64,000 nucleotides of DNA from Ilumatobacter coccineus YM16-304 (GTDB taxonomy: Bacteria; Actinomycetota; Acidimicrobiia; Acidimicrobiales; Ilumatobacteraceae): NCBI RefSeq assembly GCF_000348785.1, contig NC_020520.1, forward strand, positions 1,984,001-2,048,000, given 5' to 3'. The translations under genes and the position numbers were made by a program. Positions 1 to 8,563 of the stretch are shown here, piece after piece (within the stretch, counting starts at the first letter, position 1; the number at the start of each line of letters is the position of its first letter). The notes under the pieces are model-generated. The model was not told where the DNA came from. It did no database searches and was given only the letters and a program-made list of their open reading frames with translations.

Positions 1-1641
1 CTCGATCCCGTACTCCTCCCCGGTCCGTGACAGGAGGAGGGTGCGGTTGACGAGGCCCACGATCCGCTGTTCCTGGAGGCAGGTCGCCATGGGGTTCTCT
101 GTCGGCTGCCGGGTCTCCTCGTCGACGATGTGGAACACCTGTCGCAACGGCTTGCCGCGAGCCTCTTCTGCCGACCAACCGGTGAGCCGTTCGGCCACCG
201 GGTTCATCCACTCGACGTCGCCGGACGGGTCGGCCGTGATCACCGCGTCGCCGATCGACATGAGCGTGACGCGCAACGACTCGTGGCTCTCGGCGAGCGC
301 CATCTCGGCGGCTTTGCGTTCGGAGATGTCCTGGTACGCGCACTCGAGCCGAACGATCTGGCCGTCTCGGTCGCGCTCGGCGAGCCCGAACACGCGCACG
401 CACAACCGGCGCTGCGTCGCGCTGACGAGTTGGAGTTCGTCGTCGAACGGTGTCCCGTCGTCGATGCAGCGGCGCATGTGTGCTCGCATGGTGTCGCGGT
501 CTTCGGGCACGAAGAAGTCCAGCACCTCCTCTTGCGTCGGAGACGTGCCAGGGGGAACCTCGTGCAGGGCGCAGGTGTCGTCGGGCCAGGTGACGACGCC
601 GGTGCGCACGTCGATACTCCACTCGCTCATCTGCGCAGCACGGTTGGCGATGCGCAGCAGCGCCTCGCTCCGCCGAAGCTCGCTTTCGGCCCGGCGCTGC
701 TCGATCATCGACCAGCATCGTTCGACGAACTCCTGGGTGATCTCGACCTCGTCGGGGGTCCACTGCCGCGGTTCGATCTGGTGCACCGCCATCATGGCGC
801 GCAGCACACCGTCGCGGACGAGGGAGCAACACACGATCGACTTGATGCCGATCGCGTTGAACATGTCGGCGCCCTCGCCGGGTTCGAGTTCGGCATCGAC
901 GTCACCCACCACGTACGTCCGGCCCTGCGAGAGTTCGCCCACCGCCTGCGATCCGAACAGTGACAGCTGGTAGCGCCCAGCGGTGCTCGGGCAGTCGTCG
1001 GTGTAGTCGTGCGGGATGGTGAACCACTCACCGTCGTGGTCGACGTGAGCGAACGCACAGCGCGACGCTCCGAGATGCTGGCCGAGCACCTCGAGTGCCG
1101 CAGGCAGGATCTCATCGGGGTCCCGTACGTCACGGGTTCGTTCGACCAGTTCGTGCAGGACCCGTGAGCGGCTCTCACTCTCGCGCAGTCGCCGTTCGGT
1201 CTCGAGTTGAGTGGTGATGTCGCGGACGATGCCGATCGCACCGACGGCTTCCGCGTCGCCGCCCCGCTGCACGACCACGTCGACGACGACGTCGACAGGC
1301 GTGCCGGATCGGGCGAGCATCTGCGCCCGGCGTTCGTGATCGGAGCCGCCCACCTCCCGTCGCGGCTGCACGAGGTCGGGGTGCTGTGCTGCCGATGCGG
1401 CCGTGAAGAAGCGGTCGAGTTGCTGTCCGACCACTTCGTGTCGCGAGAACCCGAGCACGGTGAGCCACTCGTCGGTCACCTCCAGGATCACGCCGCGGGC
1501 ATCGGTGATGTGGACCATCCCCGACCACGTCGAGACGAAACGACGAAGTGCTTCGGGTGCGAGGTCGGCGACGACGGGTTCTGTCTCAGGCGAGTGGGTG
1601 GGGGGATGGGCATCGGGCCCGGTGGATGAGTTGTCTGCCAT
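1..1641 (-). CDS. PAS/GAF multi-sensor signalling protein, C-terminus cut by window edge
   Basis: The frame stays open from an ATG at 1641 to the left edge of the window, giving 547 residues of an incomplete protein. Reading the minus strand shows a PAS domain at roughly residues 30-140, with GMVHITDARGVILEVTDEWL early and VRDITTQLETERRLRE at its end. A GAF-like domain follows at about 160-315 (ASRCAFAHVDHDG, then VCCSLVRDGVLRAMMAVHQ). A second PAS unit ends with YQDISERKAAE, and a third begins near GDAVITADPSGDVEWMNP, a form common upstream of GGDEF/EAL output domains. The output module lies outside the window, so it could be a diguanylate cyclase/phosphodiesterase, a histidine kinase or a PP2C phosphatase. 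A GGDEF-EAL gene two genes away makes cyclic-di-GMP signalling plausible, but this is inference. No strong ribosome-binding site is visible before the ATG. Confidence 0.85.
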   Translation of the reverse strand, partial: MADNSSTGPDAHPPTHSPETEPVVADLAPEALRRFVSTWSGMVHITDARGVILEVTDEWLTVLGFSRHEVVGQQLDRFFTAASAAQHPDLVQPRREVGGSDHERRAQMLARSGTPVDVVVDVVVQRGGDAEAVGAIGIVRDITTQLETERRLRESESRSRVLHELVERTRDVRDPDEILPAALEVLGQHLGASRCAFAHVDHDGEWFTIPHDYTDDCPSTAGRYQLSLFGSQAVGELSQGRTYVVGDVDAELEPGEGADMFNAIGIKSIVCCSLVRDGVLRAMMAVHQIEPRQWTPDEVEITQEFVERCWSMIEQRRAESELRRSEALLRIANRAAQMSEWSIDVRTGVVTWPDDTCALHEVPPGTSPTQEEVLDFFVPEDRDTMRAHMRRCIDDGTPFDDELQLVSATQRRLCVRVFGLAERDRDGQIVRLECAYQDISERKAAEMALAESHESLRVTLMSIGDAVITADPSGDVEWMNPVAERLTGWSAEEARGKPLRQVFHIVDEETRQPTENPMATCLQEQRIVGLVNRTLLLSRTGEEYGIE

Positions 1642-1696
1642 GAGGTTCCGCGCTGTTTCGAACGGGCGTACCCACCTCGGTTTCCGCACAAACAAC

Positions 1697-2530
1697 ATGC
1701 GGAGCCGTACGGATCATTCGCCCTCTGTGAGACAATACTCACTCAGCGCAGCGACGTTCGCGGACGGCACCGTTCGCCCGAGGTGGAGGCCAGCCAGTAC
1801 CGTCGTTCGCGAGCGTGCGACTGGGGGAGCACTGACGAACGAGATCACGACGCCGACGTCCACCGGATCGATCCGGTCGGCGGTCGCGCACGACCTCCGA
1901 GGATCCAGCTGGACGCGACGGGCGCTGCTCGTGGCGACGTTCGCGTGGATCGCGTACGAATGGGGTGCCGGCAACGAAGCGGTGACCCCGTGGTTGATCG
2001 TGCAGGTCATCAGCGAGTCGTCGGGCTGGACCTCGATCGTCGCCGCCGCGACCGTCGGCTTCGCATTCACCGCGTGTCAGCAGTTCGCATCGGGGATGAC
2101 CGCGGCAGCCGGTTTCGCCACGTTCGGCCAAACTGCGAGGGCCGCCTGGCAGCGGTTGACGTCCCGGCTCGGTCGGCCCCCGTCGAACTGGAACGACTGC
2201 TCGTGGACGGCGCGGGCCGTCGTGGTGTTCACCCTCGGGACGACCGCAGTCGTGCTCGTGCAGTCGGTCACGACCGGGGAAGTCGGTGCTCGACGCCACC
2301 GCCGCGTCGTCGCTCAGGCAGCACTGCTCTGTGGCCTGGTCGTGGGCCTGCTCGCCGCGATCGCGGCGGCGCTCGCCGATGTCGGTCGACGCGTCTCGTG
2401 GCTGGAAACACCCACCGAGTGGGTCCTCCGCATCCTCGGAAATCCGCTTTTCTGGATCGCCGTGGTCGTGCTGGTCGCGCTCGCCGGACGTTTTGGCAGA
2501 CAACGCGACTTCTCCGACAGCAGCGGCTGA
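1697..2530 (+). CDS. Multi-pass membrane protein of unknown function
   Basis: The family is not recognised. The protein has about five hydrophobic segments, for example RALLVATFAWIAYEWG, a long stretch around SIVAAATVGFAF, AVVVFTLGTTAVVLVQ, AALLCGLVVGLLAAIAAAL and PLFWIAVVVLVALAG. Short charged loops and a hydrophilic N-terminus of about 70 residues complete it. The true start is uncertain. The ATG at 1697 and the GTG at 1727 are both in frame, but a -10-like GACAAT at about 1731 would favour a later start and a shorter N-terminus. It lies divergently from the PAS/GAF sensor and ends 9 nt before the GGDEF-EAL gene, so cotranscription with that gene is likely. Confidence 0.6.
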   Translation: MRSRTDHSPSVRQYSLSAATFADGTVRPRWRPASTVVRERATGGALTNEITTPTSTGSIRSAVAHDLRGSSWTRRALLVATFAWIAYEWGAGNEAVTPWLIVQVISESSGWTSIVAAATVGFAFTACQQFASGMTAAAGFATFGQTARAAWQRLTSRLGRPPSNWNDCSWTARAVVVFTLGTTAVVLVQSVTTGEVGARRHRRVVAQAALLCGLVVGLLAAIAAALADVGRRVSWLETPTEWVLRILGNPLFWIAVVVLVALAGRFGRQRDFSDSSG

Positions 2531-2539
2531 GCCGCTCAA

Positions 2540-4996
2540 GTGGCACGGGTGGCGCGCCGAACACACCTTGTGCACGTCTCTGCGAATGCTGATGCGAGTC
2601 CGCTCGCTGCAGCGGGGGACACGGGCTCGATCGCCCGACCCGTCGTCACGCGCGTGCGCGTCGCGGCGGCCGTCTTCGCGGTATTGATCGCCGTGCACGC
2701 GAGCGGCCTGACCGGGCAACACCTGTATCCGGTCGTGACGTTGACCGCGACGGCCGCAGCCGTCATCGGCATCCGCAGCGCGGGCGAGGTCGATGGTCGT
2801 CCGTGGCGCCTGTTCGTGGCGACCGGGCTGCTCTGGACCGTGGCGGGAGCGCTGCGCACCGCACTCGACTCGACCGGCGATCTCACCTCGACCCGGCCGT
2901 TGCTGCCCGACCTCTTCGCGATTCCCGGCTACGTCTTCTTCGCGTTCGGGCTCTTCGGGTTGATGCGCGCCCGCGGCGTCGTCCGAGATTCGGCGATCAT
3001 CATCGACGCGGTGCTCATCGCCGTGGGTTCGGCCGCCGTGGTGTTCGCGACCGTGGTCGCTCCGACGCTGGTGATCGACGGGGCCTGGATGCCCGCTCGA
3101 CTCGCGGTGGCCGTGTACCCGGCCCTCTCGATGTGGCTGCTGGTGGCCGTGGTCCAGCTCGCGCTCGTGCGCCAGCGAAACCCGCGCGGCTTCTCCCTCG
3201 TGATCGCGGGGTCGGCATTCCTGTTGATCGGCGATGTGCTGTTCGCTCTCGGCGAGATCGGCCGCATCGATCTGCCGCGCAATGTCCTCGATCTCCCGTA
3301 TCTCGCAGTCGCAGCGTGCCTCGGCTGCGCCGCACTGCGCCCGGAGGTCCACCGTCCGCTCGGTGTCAACCGCATCGAGACCGTGGCCACCGATCCGAAA
3401 CGACTGCTCGCGGTCGGGGTCGCCCTGCTCGCCCCGATCGCCGCGATGGCGGCGGGCACCGAACTGCGTGCCGGGCGCGCGGTCCAGCTCGGTCTGCTGA
3501 GCTGCACGGCGATTCTCGCTGTCGCCCGCATCGCGGTCGCAGCGCGCTCGGAACACGCCGCACGCGAACAACTCGTCCGACGGGCGACGCACGACCAGCT
3601 CACCGGACTCGCCTCCCGAGAGCTAGTCATCGACTGGGCCAGAGAGCTGCTCGACAATCCCGACGGCCGCCCCATCGCCGTGATGTTCCTCGACCTCGAC
3701 GAGTTCAAGCTCGTCAACGACTCGCTCGGGCACGCGGCCGGCGACCTGTTGCTCATGGAGGTCAGCCATCGACTCGCGTCGGTCGTGCGCGAAGGCGACA
3801 TCGTCGGGCGCACCGGCGGCGACGAGTTCGTCATCGTCACGGTCGACCTCGACGCGGACGGAGCACGTGCGCTCGGTGACCGGATCCGTCGCCGACTCCG
3901 CGCCCCGTTCCTCATCGGGCTGAACGAGGTGTTCGTCTCGACATCGATCGGGATCACGCTGGCCGGCCCGTCGTCATCGGCCGAAGTGCTGATGCAGGAG
4001 GCCGACACCGCGATGTACCGGTCGAAGGCGCGAGGTCGCAACCATGTGACGGTCTTCGACCCGTCGATGCTCGAGCGCGTCAACCGGCGCGTCGAACTCG
4101 AACAGGGTCTCCGCCGCGCGCTCCGCAACGACGAGGTCTCGGTCGTGTTCCAGCCGATCGTCGACCGCTCGGTGCCCGAGATCGAGGGGTTCGAAGCGCT
4201 GATGCGTTGGTCGAGTGCCGGCGTCGACTACTCGCCCGCCGAGTTCATGGACATCGCGGAAGACTCCGGGCTCATCGTCTCGCTCGGTGAGTTCGTGTTG
4301 AGCGAGGCGTGCCGACAATTGGCGTACTGGCGGCGGGTGATCCCGGGCGGCGAGCACCTCACCATGTCGGTCAACCTCTCGGCGCGCCAAGTGCAGACGT
4401 CGAACATCGTCGACGTGGTCGCGAGCGTGTTGGAGTCGTACCAGTTGCCCGGTGATGCACTGTGGCTGGAGATCACCGAATCGGTGATGCTCGACGACAC
4501 GGCGACCACCATCGCGGTGATGAACGGCCTGCGCATGCTCGGAGTTCGGTTGGCCGTCGACGACTTCGGCACCGGATTCTCGTCGCTGTCGTACCTCAGG
4601 ACGTTCCCCGTCGATCGAGTGAAGATCGATCGATCGTTCATCACCGAGATGACGACGCAGCCCACTTCGGCGGCACTCATCGAGGCTGTCGTCGGAATCG
4701 GTCGGTCGATGGAACTCGACGTGGTGGCCGAAGGCGTCGAGACACCCGAGCAGGAAGCTCATCTGACGAAGATCGGATGCACGCGTATCCAGGGGTTCCT
4801 CTATGCCCAGCCCGTCTCGGCCGACCACGTACCGGAACTGATCGAGCACTACGCCCGTCGAGGCAGCGATGGTTCGTTCGCCGCGAACTCCGACTCGGCG
4901 GCCGGGTCGACGGCAGGGTCGACGACGGATTCGACATCGTCGAGGACGGGAGACGCGGCGGATCGTCGCCGCGGGCAACGGCGCTGCCGCAACTGA
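2540..4996 (+). CDS. Membrane GGDEF-EAL cyclic-di-GMP signalling protein
   Basis: This is a predicted cyclic-di-GMP turnover enzyme of 818 residues. The N-terminal third (about residues 35-335) holds eight to nine hydrophobic segments forming a membrane sensor. The GGDEF domain follows, with the start signature THDQLTGLASR, the metal-binding motif FLDLDEFKLVNDSLGH and an intact GGDEF at about residues 426-430. This part therefore looks cyclase-competent. The EAL domain starts near residue 530, with FEALMRW at about 551, SVNLSARQ, LEITESVMLD and DDFGTGFSSLSYLR, then VAEGVETPEQ. The usual EAL catalytic residues seem present. The net activity (synthesis or hydrolysis) cannot be told from sequence. 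It starts at a GTG directly behind the upstream membrane-protein gene. The C-terminal 40 residues are a low-complexity Ser/Thr/Asp/Arg tail. Confidence 0.93.
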   Translation: MARVARRTHLVHVSANADASPLAAAGDTGSIARPVVTRVRVAAAVFAVLIAVHASGLTGQHLYPVVTLTATAAAVIGIRSAGEVDGRPWRLFVATGLLWTVAGALRTALDSTGDLTSTRPLLPDLFAIPGYVFFAFGLFGLMRARGVVRDSAIIIDAVLIAVGSAAVVFATVVAPTLVIDGAWMPARLAVAVYPALSMWLLVAVVQLALVRQRNPRGFSLVIAGSAFLLIGDVLFALGEIGRIDLPRNVLDLPYLAVAACLGCAALRPEVHRPLGVNRIETVATDPKRLLAVGVALLAPIAAMAAGTELRAGRAVQLGLLSCTAILAVARIAVAARSEHAAREQLVRRATHDQLTGLASRELVIDWARELLDNPDGRPIAVMFLDLDEFKLVNDSLGHAAGDLLLMEVSHRLASVVREGDIVGRTGGDEFVIVTVDLDADGARALGDRIRRRLRAPFLIGLNEVFVSTSIGITLAGPSSSAEVLMQEADTAMYRSKARGRNHVTVFDPSMLERVNRRVELEQGLRRALRNDEVSVVFQPIVDRSVPEIEGFEALMRWSSAGVDYSPAEFMDIAEDSGLIVSLGEFVLSEACRQLAYWRRVIPGGEHLTMSVNLSARQVQTSNIVDVVASVLESYQLPGDALWLEITESVMLDDTATTIAVMNGLRMLGVRLAVDDFGTGFSSLSYLRTFPVDRVKIDRSFITEMTTQPTSAALIEAVVGIGRSMELDVVAEGVETPEQEAHLTKIGCTRIQGFLYAQPVSADHVPELIEHYARRGSDGSFAANSDSAAGSTAGSTTDSTSSRTGDAADRRRGQRRCRN

Positions 4997-5031
4997 CGGG
5001 GGAGGCCGGGCGAAGCGAGCCGGCGTCTCGA

Positions 5032-5712
5032 TCAGGTACCCGGCAGGGGGTGCGGAAGTTCGGCGGCGTACCAGGTCTGTCGGTCGATCGTTTCGACCGT
5101 GGCCGACGGGAAGTTGGACCCGATGCGTTGCACGAGCGAGTCGGTGTCGAACGCCATCCGATTGAACTCGCAGATGTCGAACACCAGCACGCCTCCCTCA
5201 CGAGCCGGGATGTTCCACATCTCCATGTACAGGCGGTTGAAGAGTGTCATGCCGCGGTGTTCGGGCGACACTGCAACGAGGATGCCGAAGTAGATCCGAT
5301 CGGCGGCCGCGTGGTCCGGGTACTTCGCCCGGAGATACCGGGGCGAGATCTGCGGAACCGACTCGAGGTGGTTGGTCAGCATCGCCAACCCGACCGGCGT
5401 GTCGCCCTCCCAGCCGACGAGCTTGGTGATGCGCGGGTTCGCGAGTTCGGCGAGCACCTCCTCGCGCTCGTAGAGGTGCTGGAGGATCGCGAGTTCTTCG
5501 AGCGGCGAGAAGTTGAGCCGATACGCCTCCCACAACAGCTCGGCATCGTGACCTTCGATCACGCTCTCGATGGTGGTGGTGACGGCGGGAGGCGTCGGAT
5601 GCGCGTCGAGGATCGACTGGTCGGGCGGCGCCAGGGGAGCGATGGGAGTCGCCTCGCCGGGGCCGGCGTCGACGTCGTCGGAGATGGTGGAGGCGGCATC
5701 GGGAGGTGTCAC
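5032..5712 (-). CDS. GNAT-like N-acetyltransferase family protein
   Basis: A 226-residue protein starting at GTG (5712). The first 45 residues are a Pro/Ala/Asp-rich, probably disordered leader. The remainder reads like a GNAT fold, with a substrate loop ending KLVGWEGDTPVGLAMLTNHLE and then YFGILVAVSPEHRGMTLFNRLYMEM. In the latter, the R/G-rich VSPEHRGMTLFNRL corresponds to the acetyl-CoA pyrophosphate loop and following helix. A final strand and helix follow (VLVFDICEFNRMAFD). The substrate cannot be predicted. The gene is convergent with the GGDEF-EAL gene (35 nt gap) and divergent from the CYTH gene. Confidence 0.65.
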   Translation of the reverse strand: MTPPDAASTISDDVDAGPGEATPIAPLAPPDQSILDAHPTPPAVTTTIESVIEGHDAELLWEAYRLNFSPLEELAILQHLYEREEVLAELANPRITKLVGWEGDTPVGLAMLTNHLESVPQISPRYLRAKYPDHAAADRIYFGILVAVSPEHRGMTLFNRLYMEMWNIPAREGGVLVFDICEFNRMAFDTDSLVQRIGSNFPSATVETIDRQTWYAAELPHPLPGT

Positions 5713-5795
5713 GCCACGCCAAGGTACAACACGGCGCCGCGAGACGGGTGTGGCGAGACGGGTGTGGCGCGCCGGCGCGCTGCGATACTCGGTGT

Positions 5796-6323
5796 GTGGG
5801 AGACGAGATCGAGCGCAGGTTCCTGGTCGACGACGTACCGAGTGGCACGGCGGTCGAGTCGGACGAACGGTTGGAGCAGGGGTATCTGGCGATCGACGGG
5901 GCAGCCGTCGTCCGGGTCCGACGCAGTGAGCGCGGATGGGTGCTCTGCATCAAGGGCGGGTCCGGTCTGGTTCGTACCGAGGTCGAACGTGATCTCGACG
6001 TCGCCGAAGGGGAACAGCTCTGGGAGCTGACGCTGGGGCGGCGCATCGGCAAGCTGCGGCAACGCATCCGACTCGACCACGGCCTCGTCGCCGAGCTCGA
6101 CACCTTCGACATCGACCTCGACGGTTTGCAGATCGTCGAGGTCGAGTTCGACTCCGAAGCGGCGGCCGCAGCGTTCGTTCCACCCGCATGGTTCGGGCGC
6201 GAACTGACCGACGACCCACGATGGAGCAACGTCGCGCTCGCCACGACGGGGCGCCCCGACACCGGGACGGGATCGTCGTCGTCGGCCTCGCCGGTGTCGG
6301 AGCCCAGCGAACGTCCCGGGTAG
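5796..6323 (+). CDS. CYTH domain protein (class IV adenylate cyclase / triphosphatase fold)
   Basis: A 175-residue protein of the CYTH superfamily, a triphosphate tunnel metalloenzyme fold. The diagnostic N-terminal ExExK motif appears as E-I-E-R-R at residues 4-8, with Arg in place of Lys. It is followed by FLVDD and by alternating charged strands (VVRVRRSERGWVLCIKGG, RTEVERDLD, RQRIRLDHGLVAELDTF, GLQIVEVEFDSE). Bacterial members act on inorganic tripolyphosphate, thiamine triphosphate or ATP; the substrate here is unknown. The GTG at 5796 is chosen because the conserved motif begins within four residues of it; an ATG 90 nt upstream would add an unlikely Arg-rich extension. Galactokinase starts 3 nt after its stop, so the two form an operon. 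Confidence 0.8.
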   Translation: MGDEIERRFLVDDVPSGTAVESDERLEQGYLAIDGAAVVRVRRSERGWVLCIKGGSGLVRTEVERDLDVAEGEQLWELTLGRRIGKLRQRIRLDHGLVAELDTFDIDLDGLQIVEVEFDSEAAAAAFVPPAWFGRELTDDPRWSNVALATTGRPDTGTGSSSSASPVSEPSERPG

Positions 6324-6326
6324 CGA

Positions 6327-7493
6327 GTGCGTGCTCGTATCGTGGGCGTCGTGGAACAGCGCGCCGCACGAAGGCGAGCCGTCGACCGGTTCGGCACGCG
6401 ATGGGGCGCACCCGATCTGCTGTCGACGGCCCCGGGGCGGGTCAACCTGATCGGCGAACACACCGATTACAACGACGGCTTCACGCTGCCGATGGCGCTG
6501 CCGTTTGCGACGGCGATCGCGCTCGGCTCGACCGGTGACCGCGAATCGGGCGATGTTCGAATCGACTCCACCGGATTCGGTGAGCTCGTGATCGCGGGCG
6601 ACGGCGAGGTGCCCGCATGGGCACGGCACCTCGTCGGCGTCATCGAACTGCTCGAGGCCACGGGGGTGCCCGCCCGCGGTTGGTCGGCCACCATCGACAC
6701 CGACATTCCGACCGGTGCGAGCCTCTCGTCGTCGGCAGCGCTCGAAGTCGCCGCGATCAACGCGTTGCTCGCCCGGGCGGGTCTGACGTGGGCGCCGATC
6801 GACGTGGCCCGACTCGGCCGGCGTGTCGAGAACGAGATCGTCGGACTGCAGAGCGGGATCATGGATCAGTTCATCTCGGCCGGGGCCGTGGCGGGGCACG
6901 CGAGCCTCATGGACTGTCGCGAGCTGACGCTGACGCCCACACCGCTGCCGAACGACGCCGTCATCGCCGTGATGGACACGGGCACACGACGCGTGCTCGC
7001 CGACGTCGCCTACGACGATCGACGCGCCGCGTGTGAACGCGCGGCTGCCGAGCTCGGCGTCGCGGCACTTCGCGACGCGACCATCGACGATCTCGACCGC
7101 ATCAGCGATGCCACCGATCGGCGGCGCGCTCGGCATGTCGTCACCGAGAACGCGAGAGTCCTCGACGTGGTCGAGCGCTGCCGCTCGGGTGACATCGTCG
7201 GGATCGGCGAGCTGATGGATCTCAGCCACGAGTCGCTGCGTGACGACTACGAGGTGTCGGGCCCAGGGCTCGACGCGATCGTCGACATCGCACGAGAGGC
7301 ACCCGGCTGCCTGGGCGCCCGGATGACCGGTGGTGGATTCGCCGGCTGCGCCGTCGCACTCGTGCGGCGCACCGACGCCGAGTCGTTCACCTCGCACGTG
7401 ATCGAGCGGTACGACCACGACCGACACGAAGCTCGGGTCTGGTTGTGTGAACCGTCCGGCGGGGCGTCGGTCGACCGGACGGTTTGTCTCTGA
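6327..7493 (+). CDS. galK: Galactokinase
   Basis: GalK phosphorylates galactose with ATP to galactose-1-phosphate, the first step of the Leloir pathway. The 388-residue product shows all GHMP-kinase signatures: the galactokinase motif GRVNLIGEHTDYNDGF near residue 37, the ATP-binding motif PTGASLSSSAALEVAA, the catalytic-Asp segment GLQSGIMDQF, and the C-terminal GHMP motif GARMTGGGFAGCAVAL. Its start lies 3 nt after the CYTH gene stop; GTG at 6327 is used and a second GTG 21 nt later is possible. It faces galT, and the two stops share a perfect inverted repeat. With galT next door this is a galactose utilisation locus; galE and a regulator are not in the window. Confidence 0.95.
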   Translation: MRARIVGVVEQRAARRRAVDRFGTRWGAPDLLSTAPGRVNLIGEHTDYNDGFTLPMALPFATAIALGSTGDRESGDVRIDSTGFGELVIAGDGEVPAWARHLVGVIELLEATGVPARGWSATIDTDIPTGASLSSSAALEVAAINALLARAGLTWAPIDVARLGRRVENEIVGLQSGIMDQFISAGAVAGHASLMDCRELTLTPTPLPNDAVIAVMDTGTRRVLADVAYDDRRAACERAAAELGVAALRDATIDDLDRISDATDRRRARHVVTENARVLDVVERCRSGDIVGIGELMDLSHESLRDDYEVSGPGLDAIVDIAREAPGCLGARMTGGGFAGCAVALVRRTDAESFTSHVIERYDHDRHEARVWLCEPSGGASVDRTVCL

Positions 7494-7507
7494 GACAAAC
7501 CGTCCGG
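7475..7507. terminator. Bidirectional terminator between galK and galT
   Basis: A perfect 16-bp inverted repeat (arm CCGGACGGTTTGTCTC at 7475-7490, complementary arm 7492-7507) separated by one base. The galK stop codon (7491-7493) lies at its centre and the galT stop is 4 nt downstream. Because the arm contains GTTTG/CAAAC, it gives a strong hairpin in both transcripts. Confidence 0.8.
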
Positions 7508-7510
7508 CGG

Positions 7511-8374
7511 TCAGCGGAGGGCGCGCAGTCGCTCGGCGAGTTCTTCGGGCACCACGGGGTTGAAGTACTCCTCGCTCGCCACCTCGGCGGCGGCGATGAA
7601 GCGTTGCACCCCGGCCGAGCGCCACGGCGAGACGATCTCGATGTTGAACCAGGCATCGGCATCGGCGGTCGTCGGTCGCTGGTTGAGCCACATCATGTAC
7701 GGCAACGGCTGGTCGTAGAGACGGTCGAGACGATCGAAGACGTCGACGAGCATGTCGGCGAGGCGGTCACGGTCGTCGGCGCTCATGGACGGCAGATCGG
7801 CGACGTGATGGTCGGGCGCGACGTCGATCGACACCGGATACGTCGGGGCGTACGGCACCCACGCCGACCATCCGCCGGCAGCGGTGACGAGCCGATCGCC
7901 CGGATCAGGGTCGGGACGCCACCCGCCGTCGAGTCGTCGTCGCTGCCGGGACGGGACGTGGTCGTAGGCGTAGATCTGCCCGTGTGGATGAGCGATCGTC
8001 GCCCCCACGTCGAGGCCACGGTTCTCGAAGACCAGCACGTAGTCGACATCGTCTCGCGAGCCCAGCGCCTCGGTGCGTTGCGCCCACAGGTCGACGACGC
8101 TCCGCACACCGTCGGATCCGAGCGAGGGGAGTGTGGCGTCGTGATCCGACGTGTAGAGCACGACCTCGCACCGATCGCCGTCGAGCGCCGGCCATCGGTT
8201 GGCGAACGACCGCACGTCGTACGGTTCGGGAGCCTCGAGCCCACCGACACAGAACGGGCAACCGGTCGACGGTCGGTTGGGACGCTTCTGACGGGCACCG
8301 ACGATGTGGACGACGGTGCCGAGGTGTGGATCGCTTCGCGTGTCGGACGCAGACGGAGCGTCGTGGCGGCTCAT
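7511..8374 (-). CDS. galT: Galactose-1-phosphate uridylyltransferase
   Basis: GalT exchanges UMP between UDP-glucose and galactose-1-phosphate in the Leloir pathway. The 287-residue protein contains the zinc-site motif CPFCVGG, the segment FANRWPALDG, and the active-site motif ATIAHPHGQIYAY, with the nucleophilic His-Pro-His. A C-terminal WFNIEIVSPWRS region follows, typical of the family. It is shorter than the 348-residue E. coli enzyme, as actinobacterial forms often are. The ATG at 8374 is preceded by a good GGAGG ribosome-binding site 8 nt upstream. Longer open frames running further upstream on this strand are antisense to the next gene. It is convergent with galK. Confidence 0.93.
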   Translation of the reverse strand: MSRHDAPSASDTRSDPHLGTVVHIVGARQKRPNRPSTGCPFCVGGLEAPEPYDVRSFANRWPALDGDRCEVVLYTSDHDATLPSLGSDGVRSVVDLWAQRTEALGSRDDVDYVLVFENRGLDVGATIAHPHGQIYAYDHVPSRQRRRLDGGWRPDPDPGDRLVTAAGGWSAWVPYAPTYPVSIDVAPDHHVADLPSMSADDRDRLADMLVDVFDRLDRLYDQPLPYMMWLNQRPTTADADAWFNIEIVSPWRSAGVQRFIAAAEVASEEYFNPVVPEELAERLRALR

Positions 8375-8563
8375 GGCGTTGCCTCCGTGCAGTTGGTTGC
8401 CGAGCACGTCGGCCGGCATCGCGGCAGCGTGAGTCTCGATCGGAATCGGACGCAAACCTAACGAGGCCCTCACGGGGGCGCAACGCCGACGACGGGCGGG
8501 CGATTGACGTCGGCGACCGCCAGGCGAGTACGGTCCGGCGTCTACACGGGAAGAGGGACGAAC

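Noticed and set aside
1739-3592. A 617-residue minus-strand open frame opposite the membrane and GGDEF-EAL genes
   Set aside because: The composition is extreme (Arg, Asp, His, Gly) with no hydrophobic core, as expected from the complement of high-GC coding DNA, and the plus strand holds recognisable domains.
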